NCBI GenBank assembly: GCA_020073165.1
Contig: JAIQFP010000019.1
Location: 1 to 64,000, forward strand
Reading direction: 5' to 3'
Length of the DNA: 64,000 nt
DNA from: Terriglobia bacterium
GTDB lineage: Bacteria > Acidobacteriota > Terriglobia > Terriglobales > Acidobacteriaceae
Shown: piece by piece, positions 35,011 through 43,007 of the stretch
Numbering within the stretch: the first letter of the stretch is position 1
Layout of the letters: the number at the start of each line of letters is the position of its first letter
Notes under the pieces: generated by a model
Told to the model about the DNA's origin: nothing
Seen by the model: only the letters and a program-made list of their open reading frames with translations
The model's database searches: none
Position numbers and translations under genes: made by a program

Positions 35011-35505
35011 CTATTTCGTTGGCACGTGCTGGCGGAGGAGTTCGCGGAATTGATCGGTTTCACCACTTGACAAAGCTCGTTTGGGCACCATGTACATCAT
35101 TCTAGGGGGTGCAAATAGGACGAACAGCTTCTCGGTTTCGACGAACCGCGTGAGACGACTCCATCGCAATTCCCCTCCTCCATGGATTGTGTGGGTAGTG
35201 AATCCTTGTTCGGAGAACTCCATGCTTCGATCGAAGTCTGGGTATTGAGCGTACTCTTTTTTCATTCTTAACGGCCATAGGAGGGTGCGGCTCACTATCA
35301 TCCACAAACCCCAGACCAACAACACCAGGGCAAGTGCGAGATTCAGTTGAGTCAGGAGGAGTGCGATACCGTCAGCAATCAATAGAAGGCCAACAGGGAC
35401 AGCGTAGCGGTAGTTGAAGCGCGACATCCGTGAAGTTAGTGTGCGACAGAAAACACGCTGCCCCTCCATGAACTCACTCGCCGTAAGTTGGTAGTTGATT
35501 CTCAT
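35011..35505 (-). CDS. YcxB-like membrane protein
   Basis: 164 residues. The layout is INYQLTASEFMEGQRVF, an amphipathic stretch, two membrane helices as a hairpin (about 35-72), then a beta-rich C-terminal part with MEFSEQGFTTHTIHGGGELRWSRLTRFVETEKLFVLF (residues about 93-129) typical of YcxB/PH-like proteins. Function unknown in the family. AAGG directly precedes the ATG. It stands alone between two repeat-rich spacers. Confidence 0.75.
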   Translation of the reverse strand: MRINYQLTASEFMEGQRVFCRTLTSRMSRFNYRYAVPVGLLLIADGIALLLTQLNLALALVLLVWGLWMIVSRTLLWPLRMKKEYAQYPDFDRSMEFSEQGFTTHTIHGGGELRWSRLTRFVETEKLFVLFAPPRMMYMVPKRALSSGETDQFRELLRQHVPTK

Positions 35506-35592
35506 CCTTGGCTCACATCGTAAGTGGCTAGCTTACACAAGAGAGTCATTAGGCAACAGGAAATGGAAGGTTGGCAAGAGGCTACTGCACGC

Positions 35593-35620
35593 AAGATCCT
35601 TCGCTCCGCTCAGGATGACC
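35593..35620. repeat. Dispersed AGATCCTTCGCTCCGCTCAGG element
   Basis: AAGATCCTTCGCTCCGCTCA, then GGATGAC: a short intergenic element common in acidobacterial and other soil genomes. A variant lies near 28135-28175. It sits in the gap between the YcxB-like gene and the ETF operon end. Confidence 0.4.
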
Positions 35621-35659
35621 GCGCGCGGCTCCCGCTTCGCTCACGCCGCGCAAACGCGG

Positions 35660-37378
35660 TCACATCCCGTCATAATTCGGCCCGCCGCCACCCTCTGGCG
35701 GCACCCAGGTGATGATCTGGTACGGGTCCATGATGTCGCAGGTCTTGCAGTGTACGCAGTTCGATGGGTTCAGGCTGATGCGCTTGCCGTTGGGCTGCTC
35801 GACGTCGTCCACCATCTCGTAAACATTGGCCGGACAGAAATTCTGGCAGGGGCCGCCGTATTCCTTCACGCAACGCGTATTGCAGATGTTCGTATCCTGA
35901 ATGACCAGGTGCGCGGGCTGGTCTTCTTCGTGTTTGGTGCCGGAGTGATACAGGTCGGTGAGCTTGTCGAAGGTGAGCTTGCCATCGCCTTTGGCCGGGC
36001 CTAGCAGGTGCGCTTCGGCGCCGCCGTTGGCGGGCAACTCGGCGAGTTTCTTCATGTGCTGGTACCCGGGTGTGCCGGGATAACGGTTGCGCAGGCCGCG
36101 TCCGCCAGTGAACATCTGTAGGCCGGTGTGGAACATTCCGGCGTAGAAGCCGTGCTCGAAGCCCTGGTGCATGTTGCGCACTTTCCAGAGTTCCTGCTTG
36201 ATCCAGCTGGATTCGACCTTGCTCTGGAATGCGCCCAGCGTCGCGGCGGACGAGTCATCTTTTTTCAGCGCTTCAAACGCCGTCTCCGCCGCCAGCATGC
36301 CGCTCTTGATGGCAAGGTGAATGCCCTTGAGTCGCGCTGAGTTCAGGAATCCCGCGGAGTCGCCCACGATCATCCAGCCGTTGCCCGCCAGCGGTGGAAT
36401 CGCCCACCAGCCGCCATAAGGCAACGACTTCGCCCCGTAGCGAATCATCTTGCCGCCCTCCAGCAGTTTCGTGACGAAGGGATGCTGCTTGAAGTCCTGT
36501 AGCACGCGCTGCGGATCGAGACGCGGGTCGGGATAATCGAGGCCAGTGACAAATCCGAGCGAGACCACATTATCCTTGCCGCCGTAAATCCAGGCCCCGC
36601 CGTACTCTCTCGTAGTGAGCGGCCAGCCCATGGTGTAGATGACTTCGCCCGGCGCGATGCGTCCGGCGGGCACCTCCCACAGCTCTTTCACGCCCTGGCC
36701 GTAGGTCTGCGGATTGCGATCTTTCGCCAGATCGAACTTGGCGATGAGCTGCTTGGTGAGCGAGCCGCGCGTGCCTTCGGCGAGAATCACAACCTTGGCT
36801 TTGAGATCGTAGCCAGGTTCGAAGTTGGACTTCTGCTGGTTCTCTTTGTCCACACCCTTGTCGTCGGTGCGGACGCCGGTGATGCGATCGCCGTCGTAGA
36901 GCAGTTCCGATCCAGCAAAGCCGGTGAAGACCGTAATCCCGGTCTCTTCTACTTTGCTGCCCAGCCACTTCACAAAACGATTGATGGAGATGACGTAGTT
37001 GCCATGGTCGCGCAGAGGCGGAGGGGTAATAGGGAATTTCAGTTTGCCCTTTTCCGTCAGGAAGTAAACCGCTTCTTTGCTGACGGTAGCGTCAAGCGGA
37101 GCTTCCTTCTCAAACCCAGGCAGCAACTCGCGCATGGAGCGCGGATCGAGAAGCGCCCCCGAAAGGCAGTGCTGTCCAACCTCGCGGGCTTTTTCGAGAA
37201 CGTAGATGTTCTCTTTGCTGAGCTGCGATTCCGGGTTCTTGGCGTTGTGCTCGTCGATCAACTGCGAGAGACGCAGGGCACAAGCCATACCGGCAGGCCC
37301 GCCGCCGACGATGACAACATCGGCGGGCATTTCGGGACGTTCAACGTCCGGGAGAGGTTTGCGGAAGATGAGGGTCAT
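35660..37378 (-). CDS. Electron transfer flavoprotein-ubiquinone oxidoreductase
   Basis: 572 residues. It passes electrons from reduced ETF through FAD and a [4Fe-4S] cluster to the quinone pool at the inner membrane. The N-terminal FAD site is VVIVGGGPAGMACALRL. The middle carries GSLTKQLIAKFDL and GDSAGFLNSARLKGIHLAIKSGM. The C-terminal ferredoxin-like part is CVKEYGGPCQNFCPANVYE, then NPSNCVHCKTCDIMDPYQII, giving the cluster Cys residues, and ends WVPPEGGGGPNY. Length matches the family (about 550-600). Last gene of the ETF operon, nine bases after etfA. Confidence 0.95.
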   Translation of the reverse strand: MTLIFRKPLPDVERPEMPADVVIVGGGPAGMACALRLSQLIDEHNAKNPESQLSKENIYVLEKAREVGQHCLSGALLDPRSMRELLPGFEKEAPLDATVSKEAVYFLTEKGKLKFPITPPPLRDHGNYVISINRFVKWLGSKVEETGITVFTGFAGSELLYDGDRITGVRTDDKGVDKENQQKSNFEPGYDLKAKVVILAEGTRGSLTKQLIAKFDLAKDRNPQTYGQGVKELWEVPAGRIAPGEVIYTMGWPLTTREYGGAWIYGGKDNVVSLGFVTGLDYPDPRLDPQRVLQDFKQHPFVTKLLEGGKMIRYGAKSLPYGGWWAIPPLAGNGWMIVGDSAGFLNSARLKGIHLAIKSGMLAAETAFEALKKDDSSAATLGAFQSKVESSWIKQELWKVRNMHQGFEHGFYAGMFHTGLQMFTGGRGLRNRYPGTPGYQHMKKLAELPANGGAEAHLLGPAKGDGKLTFDKLTDLYHSGTKHEEDQPAHLVIQDTNICNTRCVKEYGGPCQNFCPANVYEMVDDVEQPNGKRISLNPSNCVHCKTCDIMDPYQIITWVPPEGGGGPNYDGM

Positions 37379-37387
37379 GGATTGAAG

Positions 37388-38383
37388 CTACGCCCCTGCT
37401 TTGGCTTTCTTCACTTCCTCAATCAGGGGCGGAACGATATCGAACAGATTCCCCACCACCGCATAATCCGCAATCTCGAAGATGGGCGCTTCGGAATCTT
37501 TGTTCACGGCGATGATCGTCCGCGCACCTTTCATGCCTACTATGTGCTGAATGGCACCGCTGATGCCCAGAGCCAGGTACAGCTTGGGCGCCACCGTCTG
37601 CCCCGACGATCCGATCTGGCGATCCATGGGCAGCCAGCCGGAATCGCAGATAGGACGCGAGGCGGCAAGCTCTCCGCCTAGAGCTTCTGCCAACTGCTTA
37701 GCGATTTCGATGTTCTTCTGTTCTTTGATCCCGCGGCCGACTGCCACGATGATTTCTGCCTGGGTGAGATCCACCGCCTGCTTGGCTTCTTTGAAGACTT
37801 CATGCGGCTTGTTGCGAATTACGCCGTCGGCGATAACGACGCTCACCGTCTCAACCGGCGCAGCGCTTGCTCCAGCTTCGACTTTGTCCCCGCGATAGGC
37901 GCCGTTCTGAAACGTCACGAACCACGGCGCATCCGAAGTAAAGCTGACATCCGCCGCTAGTTTGCCCTGAAACATCTGGCGGGTGAAGAGCAGTTTCTCG
38001 CCTTCCCTCTTGTAGCCGATGCAATCGCTGATGGCGGCGCGCCCCATGGCGGTGGCCAGCTTGGGGACGAAGTCCCGCACCTGGTAGGTATGCGGCATGA
38101 GCACCAGCTTTGTGGGATGCGAAGCCAGGAACTGCTTCAGCGCGGCAACGAAGGCGTCGGGGGTGTACGGTTCAAGCTTCGCCGACTCGATGGCATAGAC
38201 CTTGGCCAACTTCTTTAATGCGATTTCATTGGCGAAACCAGCAACACCGCTCCCCACCACCGCCGCTTCCAGCGTCCAACCCGTTTCGGCGGCAAGGGCT
38301 TGCCCCGCGGTGAGCGTCTCCCAGGAGACGCGGTTGAGTTTGCCTTCGCGTTGCTCGACTACCACCAAAATTGTTTCAGGCAT
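37388..38383 (-). CDS. etfA: Electron transfer flavoprotein, alpha subunit
   Basis: 331 residues. N-terminal adenine-nucleotide-like fold (ILVVVEQREGKLNRVSWETL), then the FAD-binding C-terminal domain: AVGRGIKEQKNIEIAKQLAEALGGELAASRPICDSGWLP (residues about 210-248), GSSGQTVAPKLYLALGISGAIQH and IIAVNKDSEAPIFEIADY. It pairs with EtfB to carry electrons from acyl-CoA and related dehydrogenases to ETF-QO. AAGGG precedes the start. It is separated from etfB by a small membrane protein gene, which is unusual. Confidence 0.95.
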   Translation of the reverse strand: MPETILVVVEQREGKLNRVSWETLTAGQALAAETGWTLEAAVVGSGVAGFANEIALKKLAKVYAIESAKLEPYTPDAFVAALKQFLASHPTKLVLMPHTYQVRDFVPKLATAMGRAAISDCIGYKREGEKLLFTRQMFQGKLAADVSFTSDAPWFVTFQNGAYRGDKVEAGASAAPVETVSVVIADGVIRNKPHEVFKEAKQAVDLTQAEIIVAVGRGIKEQKNIEIAKQLAEALGGELAASRPICDSGWLPMDRQIGSSGQTVAPKLYLALGISGAIQHIVGMKGARTIIAVNKDSEAPIFEIADYAVVGNLFDIVPPLIEEVKKAKAGA

Positions 38384-38400
38384 GAGTCCCTTCGTAATTA

Positions 38401-38616
38401 TTATTCTTCCGCTTTGCCGCGCTTCAGGTATCCGCTGATTATCAGGATCAGACCCAACACGGCCAAAGTAGCGATGATGGAAATGAACATGGTTTCACGC
38501 CCCAGTTTCATCCCCGAGGGCAGGAAAAATACCACCAGCAGGTCCGCCACCCAGACCGCCAGCCCGATGAACATCAAACTGGTACCGGTTTCCCGTTTTT
38601 GTTCAGCGTCTGCCAT
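38401..38616 (-). CDS. Two-helix small membrane protein inside the ETF operon
   Basis: 71 residues: a short charged N-terminus, helix 1 (about 13-32, SLMFIGLAVWVADLLVVFFL), a loop PSGMKLGRETM, helix 2 (about 44-64, ISIIATLAVLGLILIISGYL) and a basic end KRGKAEE. GGAGG is five bases before the ATG. It lies between etfB (66 bases) and etfA (17 bases) on the same strand, so it is cotranscribed. No family is recognised. A membrane anchor or adaptor between ETF and its quinone reductase is an inference from position only. Confidence 0.75.
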   Translation of the reverse strand: MADAEQKRETGTSLMFIGLAVWVADLLVVFFLPSGMKLGRETMFISIIATLAVLGLILIISGYLKRGKAEE

Positions 38617-38682
38617 AGCAGCCTCCGCGGGCTCGGGCCGGACGTTCTGCTGACTACCGACTCCTGACTCCCGACTCCTGCT

Positions 38683-39453
38683 TTACAACACGCGCACTTC
38701 GTTGCGCAACTTCTCCGCCAGCTTCTTGGCGACTTCACCGGCTGGACCTTCCAGAAATTCCGTATTTTTCGTCTTTTGCGGAACGTATAGCCGCTCGATT
38801 TTCTGCAGGTTCGCGCCCAATGCCGATTGCACCTCCGCTAGTGAGACCTTGCGCAGCGGCTTGTTTTTGGCCTGCTTGATCCCGATCAGCGTGGCATAGC
38901 GCAGCTTGTTAATGCCGGATTGAATGGTCAGCACGGCGGGCAAAGGCATGTCGACAAATTGAAAATATCCCGCCTCAAGCTCGCGCTTCACCCGGATGCC
39001 ACTCTCGTTCTTTTCGATCTGCATGATGATGGTGGCGTGCGGCCAGCCCAGCAGTTCGGCGAGGACGACGCCAGTCTGCGCGTAGCCATAGTCGTCGGAC
39101 TGCAACCCGGTGAAAATCAGGTCGAACTGATCGTCCTTAATTGCAGCAGCGAAAGCCCGGGCGGTATTGAAGGCGTCGAGACCAACGAAGGCATTGTCCT
39201 CAAGGTGAATTGCGCGATCCGCGCCCTTGGCCAGGGCTTCCCGCAGTACTTGCTGGGCCCGCGCCGGGCCGGAGGTAATCACCACCACTTCGCCCCCGTG
39301 CTTCTCTTTCTGGCGCAGGGCTTCTTCGAGCGCGTACGCATCGGGTTCGTTCACTTCGTACGACACATCTTCGCGAATCCAGGTGCCGGTCTCGTTGAGT
39401 TTGAGCGGTGCATCTTTTTGCGGCACCTGTTTCATGCAGACCAGGATTTTCAA
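38683..39453 (-). CDS. etfB: Electron transfer flavoprotein, beta subunit
   Basis: 256 residues from a TTG at 39453 with AGGAG six bases upstream. The open frame reaches 39555, but this start aligns with EtfB (LKILVCMKQVPQ). Motifs: YEVNEPDAYALEEALR, VVVITSGPARAQQVLREALAKGADRAIHL, FDLIFTGLQSDDYGYAQTGVVLAELLGWP and ELEAGYFQFVDMPLPAVLTIQSGINKLRYATL (residues about 165-196), the AMP-binding and EtfA contact regions. Residue D104 stands in FTGLQSDDYG. First gene of the ETF operon. Its promoter region carries the CTCAGCATTCGG repeat arm. Confidence 0.95.
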   Translation of the reverse strand: MKILVCMKQVPQKDAPLKLNETGTWIREDVSYEVNEPDAYALEEALRQKEKHGGEVVVITSGPARAQQVLREALAKGADRAIHLEDNAFVGLDAFNTARAFAAAIKDDQFDLIFTGLQSDDYGYAQTGVVLAELLGWPHATIIMQIEKNESGIRVKRELEAGYFQFVDMPLPAVLTIQSGINKLRYATLIGIKQAKNKPLRKVSLAEVQSALGANLQKIERLYVPQKTKNTEFLEGPAGEVAKKLAEKLRNEVRVL

Positions 39454-39488
39454 AGTAAACTCCTGAAGGGAAACACAAAAGTATAAAT

Positions 39489-39616
39489 CAGCACTCAGCA
39501 TTCGGCACTCAGCATTCGGCCGGCGAAGTTTCAAAACGGGAGTGAAAAGAAACATCGGCGGGCGGAACTTTCGCCGCGCTACCAGGCTTCAGGAGACTGA
39601 ATGCTGAGTCTGAATG
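39489..39616. repeat. Second pair of CTCAGCATTCGG / CTGAATGCTGAG arms
   Basis: Arm one (39489-39522) is CAGCACTCAGCATTCGGCAC plus TCAGCATTCGGCC. Arm two (about 39595-39616) is GACTGAATGCTGAGTCTGAA plus TGCT. About 75 bp lies between. It separates etfB from the zinc-ribbon gene and overlaps the last bases before that gene's stop codon. Same element type as 34600-34706. Confidence 0.55.
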
Positions 39617-39892
39617 CTACTCGGTAAATACAACCGACTGTACCCCGGAAATTTCGAAGCGTTTGCGGCAGCGCATGTTCTTGCACATCAGCATGTCATC
39701 GGTGCGGAGCATGTAAGAGCGTGCCTTGGCAAACTTGGCGCGATCGCGCTCGTCGGCGCGTCCCGGGAGTTGTTTCTTCTTGGTGCGCGTGAGCCAACTG
39801 ACCTCGTATTCCGCCGATTGCTGGCAATGCGGGCAGTTGAGGGTGGCGGTCTTCTTTTCTGGCCGCTCGTCGAAAAAGTCGCGCTCGTCCAT
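39617..39892 (-). CDS. Small zinc-ribbon-like protein
   Basis: 91 residues from ATG 39892 (MDERDFFDERPEKK). Two Cys pairs, CPHCQQSAEYEV and CKNMRCRKRFEI, bracket a basic segment rich in Lys and Arg (TRTKKKQLPGRADERDRAKF), the layout of a zinc ribbon. Nucleic-acid or ribosome binding is a guess. It ends at the repeat in front of etfB and is divergent from the small basic protein gene at 39986. Confidence 0.65.
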   Translation of the reverse strand: MDERDFFDERPEKKTATLNCPHCQQSAEYEVSWLTRTKKKQLPGRADERDRAKFAKARSYMLRTDDMLMCKNMRCRKRFEISGVQSVVFTE

Positions 39893-39985
39893 AGTAGGTC
39901 GCCCGGGGCTCAAGCACTCGGCCCGCAGCGACCATTGTACATTCGCGGCCCTTTCCGGAGGAAACTGCCTTACACTCAGTCAGCC

Positions 39986-40153
39986 ATGGCGAAGGGGAAG
40001 AAGATCAAACGATTTCGCGCCGTGAAGGCGGTCAAGGAAATGGCCCGCGAACAGATTGGTGCGCCTCCGGCTTCGCGGGTGGTTCCCGACCGCAAGAAAA
40101 AGAAAACCGAGAAGCACAAGCCGACGCTGGGCAGGATGCTCGAACAGGACTAG
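39986..40153 (+). CDS. Small basic protein (55 residues)
   Basis: MAKGKKIKRFRAVKAVKEMA, then REQIGAPPASRVVPDRKKKK and TEKHKPTLGRMLEQD. Charge is strongly positive, with no Cys and no membrane segment, suggesting RNA or ribosome association. ATG 39986 is preferred. The frame is open from 39614, but the upstream part runs antisense through the zinc-ribbon gene. No ribosome site is close (GGAGG lies about 25 bases upstream). Family not recognised; the coherent composition argues for a real gene. Confidence 0.55.
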   Translation: MAKGKKIKRFRAVKAVKEMAREQIGAPPASRVVPDRKKKKTEKHKPTLGRMLEQD

Positions 40154-40186
40154 AACTCGCGGGTGTTTCCTTCGTGTCCTTTGTGG

Positions 40187-41221
40187 TTAGCTCTTCACGG
40201 TCTCGGCCACGAATTTCGCGAACTGCCTGACGTCTTCTTCCGTGGTATCGAACGAGCACATCCAGCGGACCACCGATTGCTCCTCGTTCCACACGTAAAA
40301 GAAGTATCGCTTCTGCAGCTTGGCGATGGCGTGGTGCGGAATCTGCGCGAAGACACCGTTGGCTTCCACCTTGTAGACGATCTTCACCTGCGGGATTTTC
40401 CTCACTTCTTTTTCCAGCAGTCTGGCCATTCGATTGGCTTGCTGTGCGCTCTTCAGCCACAGATCGTTCGACAACAGGGCTTCCAATTGCGCTGAAATGA
40501 ACCGCATCTTGGAAGCCAGTTGCATTCCCTGTTTGCGCAAATAAAGAAAGTCTTGAGCTAGTCTCTTGTCGAAGAAGACGACTGCCTCTGCACCCATCAC
40601 CCCATTCTTGGTGCCGCCGAAGGAGAGCACATCCACACCGCAGTCGCGGGTGATTTGCCGGAGGCCCACGCCCAGACTGGCTGCCGCGTTGGCGATGCGC
40701 GCGCCGTCCACGTGCAGAAACATGTTCCGCTGGTGGGCAAACTTGGCCAGTGCTTTAATTTCCTCCTGCGTGTAGACGGTGCCCATCTCGGTGGCCTGGG
40801 TAATCGATATAACGCGTGGCTGCACGTGATGCTGGTCGCCAATGCCGTGGTACGCGTGGCTGGCGGCCTCGACAGTAAGCTTGCCGTCGGTGGTCGGGAT
40901 CGGGATGAGCTTGCAGCCGGTGAATTTTTCTGGCGCGCCGCATTCGTCGGTGTAGATGTGCGCCGCTTCGGTACAGATCACTGCGTGATAGGAGTCGGTG
41001 AGCGCCTTGAGGCTCAGGCAATTAGCCGCGGTGCCATTGAAAACGATGAAAACTTCGATGTCATTGCCCAAGTGTTCCTTGAACTTGCGGACGGCGGACT
41101 CGGTGTAAGGATCATCGCCATATCCCACCACATGGCCCTGATTGACGGCGGCGATGGCTTCGAGAACCTGGGGATGAATTCCGGCGTTATTGTCGCTGGC
41201 AAAACTGCGGGAAGGCTTCAT
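40187..41221 (-). CDS. ltaE: Low-specificity L-threonine aldolase
   Basis: 344 residues from ATG 41221 (MKPSRSFASDNNAGIHP); the frame is open to 41284 only through the palindromic repeat. PLP enzyme of fold type I that cleaves threonine to glycine and acetaldehyde. Motifs: GYGDDPYTESAVRKFKE, FNGTAANCLSLKAL, CTEAAHIYTDECGAPE, HVDGARIANAAASLG and SFGGTKNGVMGAEAVVFF with the Schiff-base Lys in GGTKNG. Length and order agree with LtaE-like aldolases. It is monocistronic by appearance. Confidence 0.9.
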   Translation of the reverse strand: MKPSRSFASDNNAGIHPQVLEAIAAVNQGHVVGYGDDPYTESAVRKFKEHLGNDIEVFIVFNGTAANCLSLKALTDSYHAVICTEAAHIYTDECGAPEKFTGCKLIPIPTTDGKLTVEAASHAYHGIGDQHHVQPRVISITQATEMGTVYTQEEIKALAKFAHQRNMFLHVDGARIANAAASLGVGLRQITRDCGVDVLSFGGTKNGVMGAEAVVFFDKRLAQDFLYLRKQGMQLASKMRFISAQLEALLSNDLWLKSAQQANRMARLLEKEVRKIPQVKIVYKVEANGVFAQIPHHAIAKLQKRYFFYVWNEEQSVVRWMCSFDTTEEDVRQFAKFVAETVKS

Positions 41222-41247
41222 ATCCGGAACAATGTAGCAGAAGTCGT

Positions 41248-41273
41248 TGTAGCGCCGGCGTCCCGCCGGCCAC
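41248..41273. repeat. 26-bp palindromic repeat, copy 2
   Basis: Identical to 34832-34857. It lies 27 bases upstream of the threonine aldolase ATG, so it may affect that transcript's leader. Confidence 0.7.
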
Positions 41274-41307
41274 GACGATCTCAATTACAAAATTACCCGA
41301 TTACCAA

Positions 41308-41961
41308 TTACACAATTCCCTTCACCCAGTTCTCAATGGTCTCGCGCAACTCGCGCAGCCGCCCTTCGAAGAAGTGATCGGCTCCCTCGATGAGTACCAG
41401 CTTCCGCGGTTCTGGAAGCGAATCCACCAGCGGCTGCAGTTGTGCCCGCGGCCCAAACTGGTCACGCGCGCCGCTGACCAGCAGCCTGGGCTTGGCACAG
41501 GCCTGGAGAAAGGAAAAGTCATAGGCGCGTTCATCGATTGGGGCGATTGGGATTCCGAGGCCAATGACGGCTTGGACGCGCACATCCGCACATGCCACCG
41601 GCAGACCCACAGCGGCGCCGAAGGAAAATCCAGCAAAGAGCAGAGGCAGGTGAAACTCGCGATCCAGCCAGTCGAGCGTGGTGCGAACGTCATCCATCTC
41701 GCCGCGGCCGTGATCGTGCTCACCCTGGCTCAGACCGGTGCCGCGAAAGTTGAAGCGCAGCACAGGAAATCCAAAACTGTTCAGGGCTTTCATGGTGTGG
41801 AAGACGACCTTGTTATGCAGGGTTCCGCCGAACAGCGGATGCGGATGGCATACAAGCGCGGCGTGCGTGGCACTCTCGGCGCCGGCGTTGAGCAGGGCTT
41901 CCAGGCGTCCGGCAGGACCGTCGAGAAACAGAGACTTGATGGTGGAGTTCTGGCCTGACAC
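41308..41961 (-). CDS. Alpha/beta hydrolase (dienelactone-hydrolase-like)
   Basis: 217 residues from GTG 41961. The upstream part of the open frame is antisense to the M20 peptidase gene. Motifs: ALVCHPHPLFGGTLHNKVV, VLRFNFRGTGLSQGEHDHG, LLFAGFSFGAAVGLPVA with the nucleophile Ser in G-F-S-F-G, LLVSGARDQFGP (acid Asp) and LVLIEGADHFFEGRL (His). Catalytic triad complete. Substrate unknown. It shares a 24-bp divergent intergenic region with the M20 peptidase. Confidence 0.8.
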   Translation of the reverse strand: MSGQNSTIKSLFLDGPAGRLEALLNAGAESATHAALVCHPHPLFGGTLHNKVVFHTMKALNSFGFPVLRFNFRGTGLSQGEHDHGRGEMDDVRTTLDWLDREFHLPLLFAGFSFGAAVGLPVACADVRVQAVIGLGIPIAPIDERAYDFSFLQACAKPRLLVSGARDQFGPRAQLQPLVDSLPEPRKLVLIEGADHFFEGRLRELRETIENWVKGIV

Positions 41962-41985
41962 GCGATTTAGTTTATCCTCTCCCCC

Positions 41986-42981
41986 ATGGATGTGGTCGCT
42001 TTCACCCGCCAGCTGGTGGACATTGAATCCGTCACCGGGAACGAAGGGCCGGTCGGCGAGTTCCTGCATCGCGAGCTCTGCCGCTTGGGTTATCAGGCGA
42101 ACAAAGTTCCGGTCGAGGGCACGCGCTGCAACGTATTCGCCACGTCCCCCGAGCAGCCCCGGCCAGCGGTCGTCTTCTCCACCCACATGGACACGGTGCC
42201 GCCGTTCATTGCTTCGTCAGAAGACGACACGCGGGTGTATGGCCGCGGCGCCTGCGATGCCAAGGGCATCATCGCCACCCAGATCGCCGCGGCAGAGCGA
42301 CTGCGTGACGAAGGCATTTATGTCGGACTGCTTTTTCTGGTGGGCGAGGAGCGTGACAGCCTAGGGGCCAAGGTCGCGAATCAGCAGGCTTCCGAGTGTA
42401 AGTTTCTGGTCAACGGCGAACCCACTGAGAACAAAATTGCCATCGCCTCCAAGGGCGCGCTCCGGGTGGAAGTGACCGCGCACGGACGCATGGCGCACTC
42501 GGCGTATCCGGAACTGGGAGAGTCGGCCATCGACAAACTGATCGAAGCGTTGAGCCGCCTGCGGGCGATGAAGCTTCCCACCGAAGCAGGGGTAGGACCG
42601 TGCACGTTGAACATCGGGATGATTGAAGGCGGCCGCGCTCCCAATGTCATTCCCGACCAGGCCCGGGCGCAATTGCTGTACCGGCTGGTCGGACCTGCAC
42701 AGCAGCTCCGGCAAGAAATTACGCAGGCGGTGGGTGATCTGGCAGAAATCGAGTTCACCCTGGAGATCCCCTTCGTCCGCCTGCGCACGCTCGATGGCCT
42801 GCCCACCATGGTCGCCGCCTTCACCACCGACATCCCCGCACTCAGCAACTGGGGAGAGCCGCTGCTGGTCGGGCCGGGATCGATTCACGTGGCGCACACC
42901 GAGGGGGAGTACGTAGACAAGAAACAGCTGAGCGATGCGGTGGATTTGTACTGTTCGATTGCGCGAAGGTTGCTCACGTAA
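41986..42981 (+). CDS. M20 family metallopeptidase (ArgE/DapE/CPG2-like)
   Basis: 331 residues. Metal ligands are visible: FSTHMDTVPPF (His and Asp), GRGACDAKG (bridging Asp), GEERDSLG (Glu-Glu, catalytic and metal), NGEPTENK and HVAHTEGEYVD (His). The middle has the dimerisation lid (KGALRVEVTAHGRMAHSAYPELGESAIDKLIEAL, residues about 158-191). Likely a deacylase of acylated amino acids. Which of ArgE, DapE or LysK-like is not decided by the sequence, and no arginine or lysine genes adjoin. No clear ribosome site. Confidence 0.85.
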   Translation: MDVVAFTRQLVDIESVTGNEGPVGEFLHRELCRLGYQANKVPVEGTRCNVFATSPEQPRPAVVFSTHMDTVPPFIASSEDDTRVYGRGACDAKGIIATQIAAAERLRDEGIYVGLLFLVGEERDSLGAKVANQQASECKFLVNGEPTENKIAIASKGALRVEVTAHGRMAHSAYPELGESAIDKLIEALSRLRAMKLPTEAGVGPCTLNIGMIEGGRAPNVIPDQARAQLLYRLVGPAQQLRQEITQAVGDLAEIEFTLEIPFVRLRTLDGLPTMVAAFTTDIPALSNWGEPLLVGPGSIHVAHTEGEYVDKKQLSDAVDLYCSIARRLLT

Positions 42982-43007
42982 GCTCTGATAGCAGTACGAT
43001 TTCCGCA

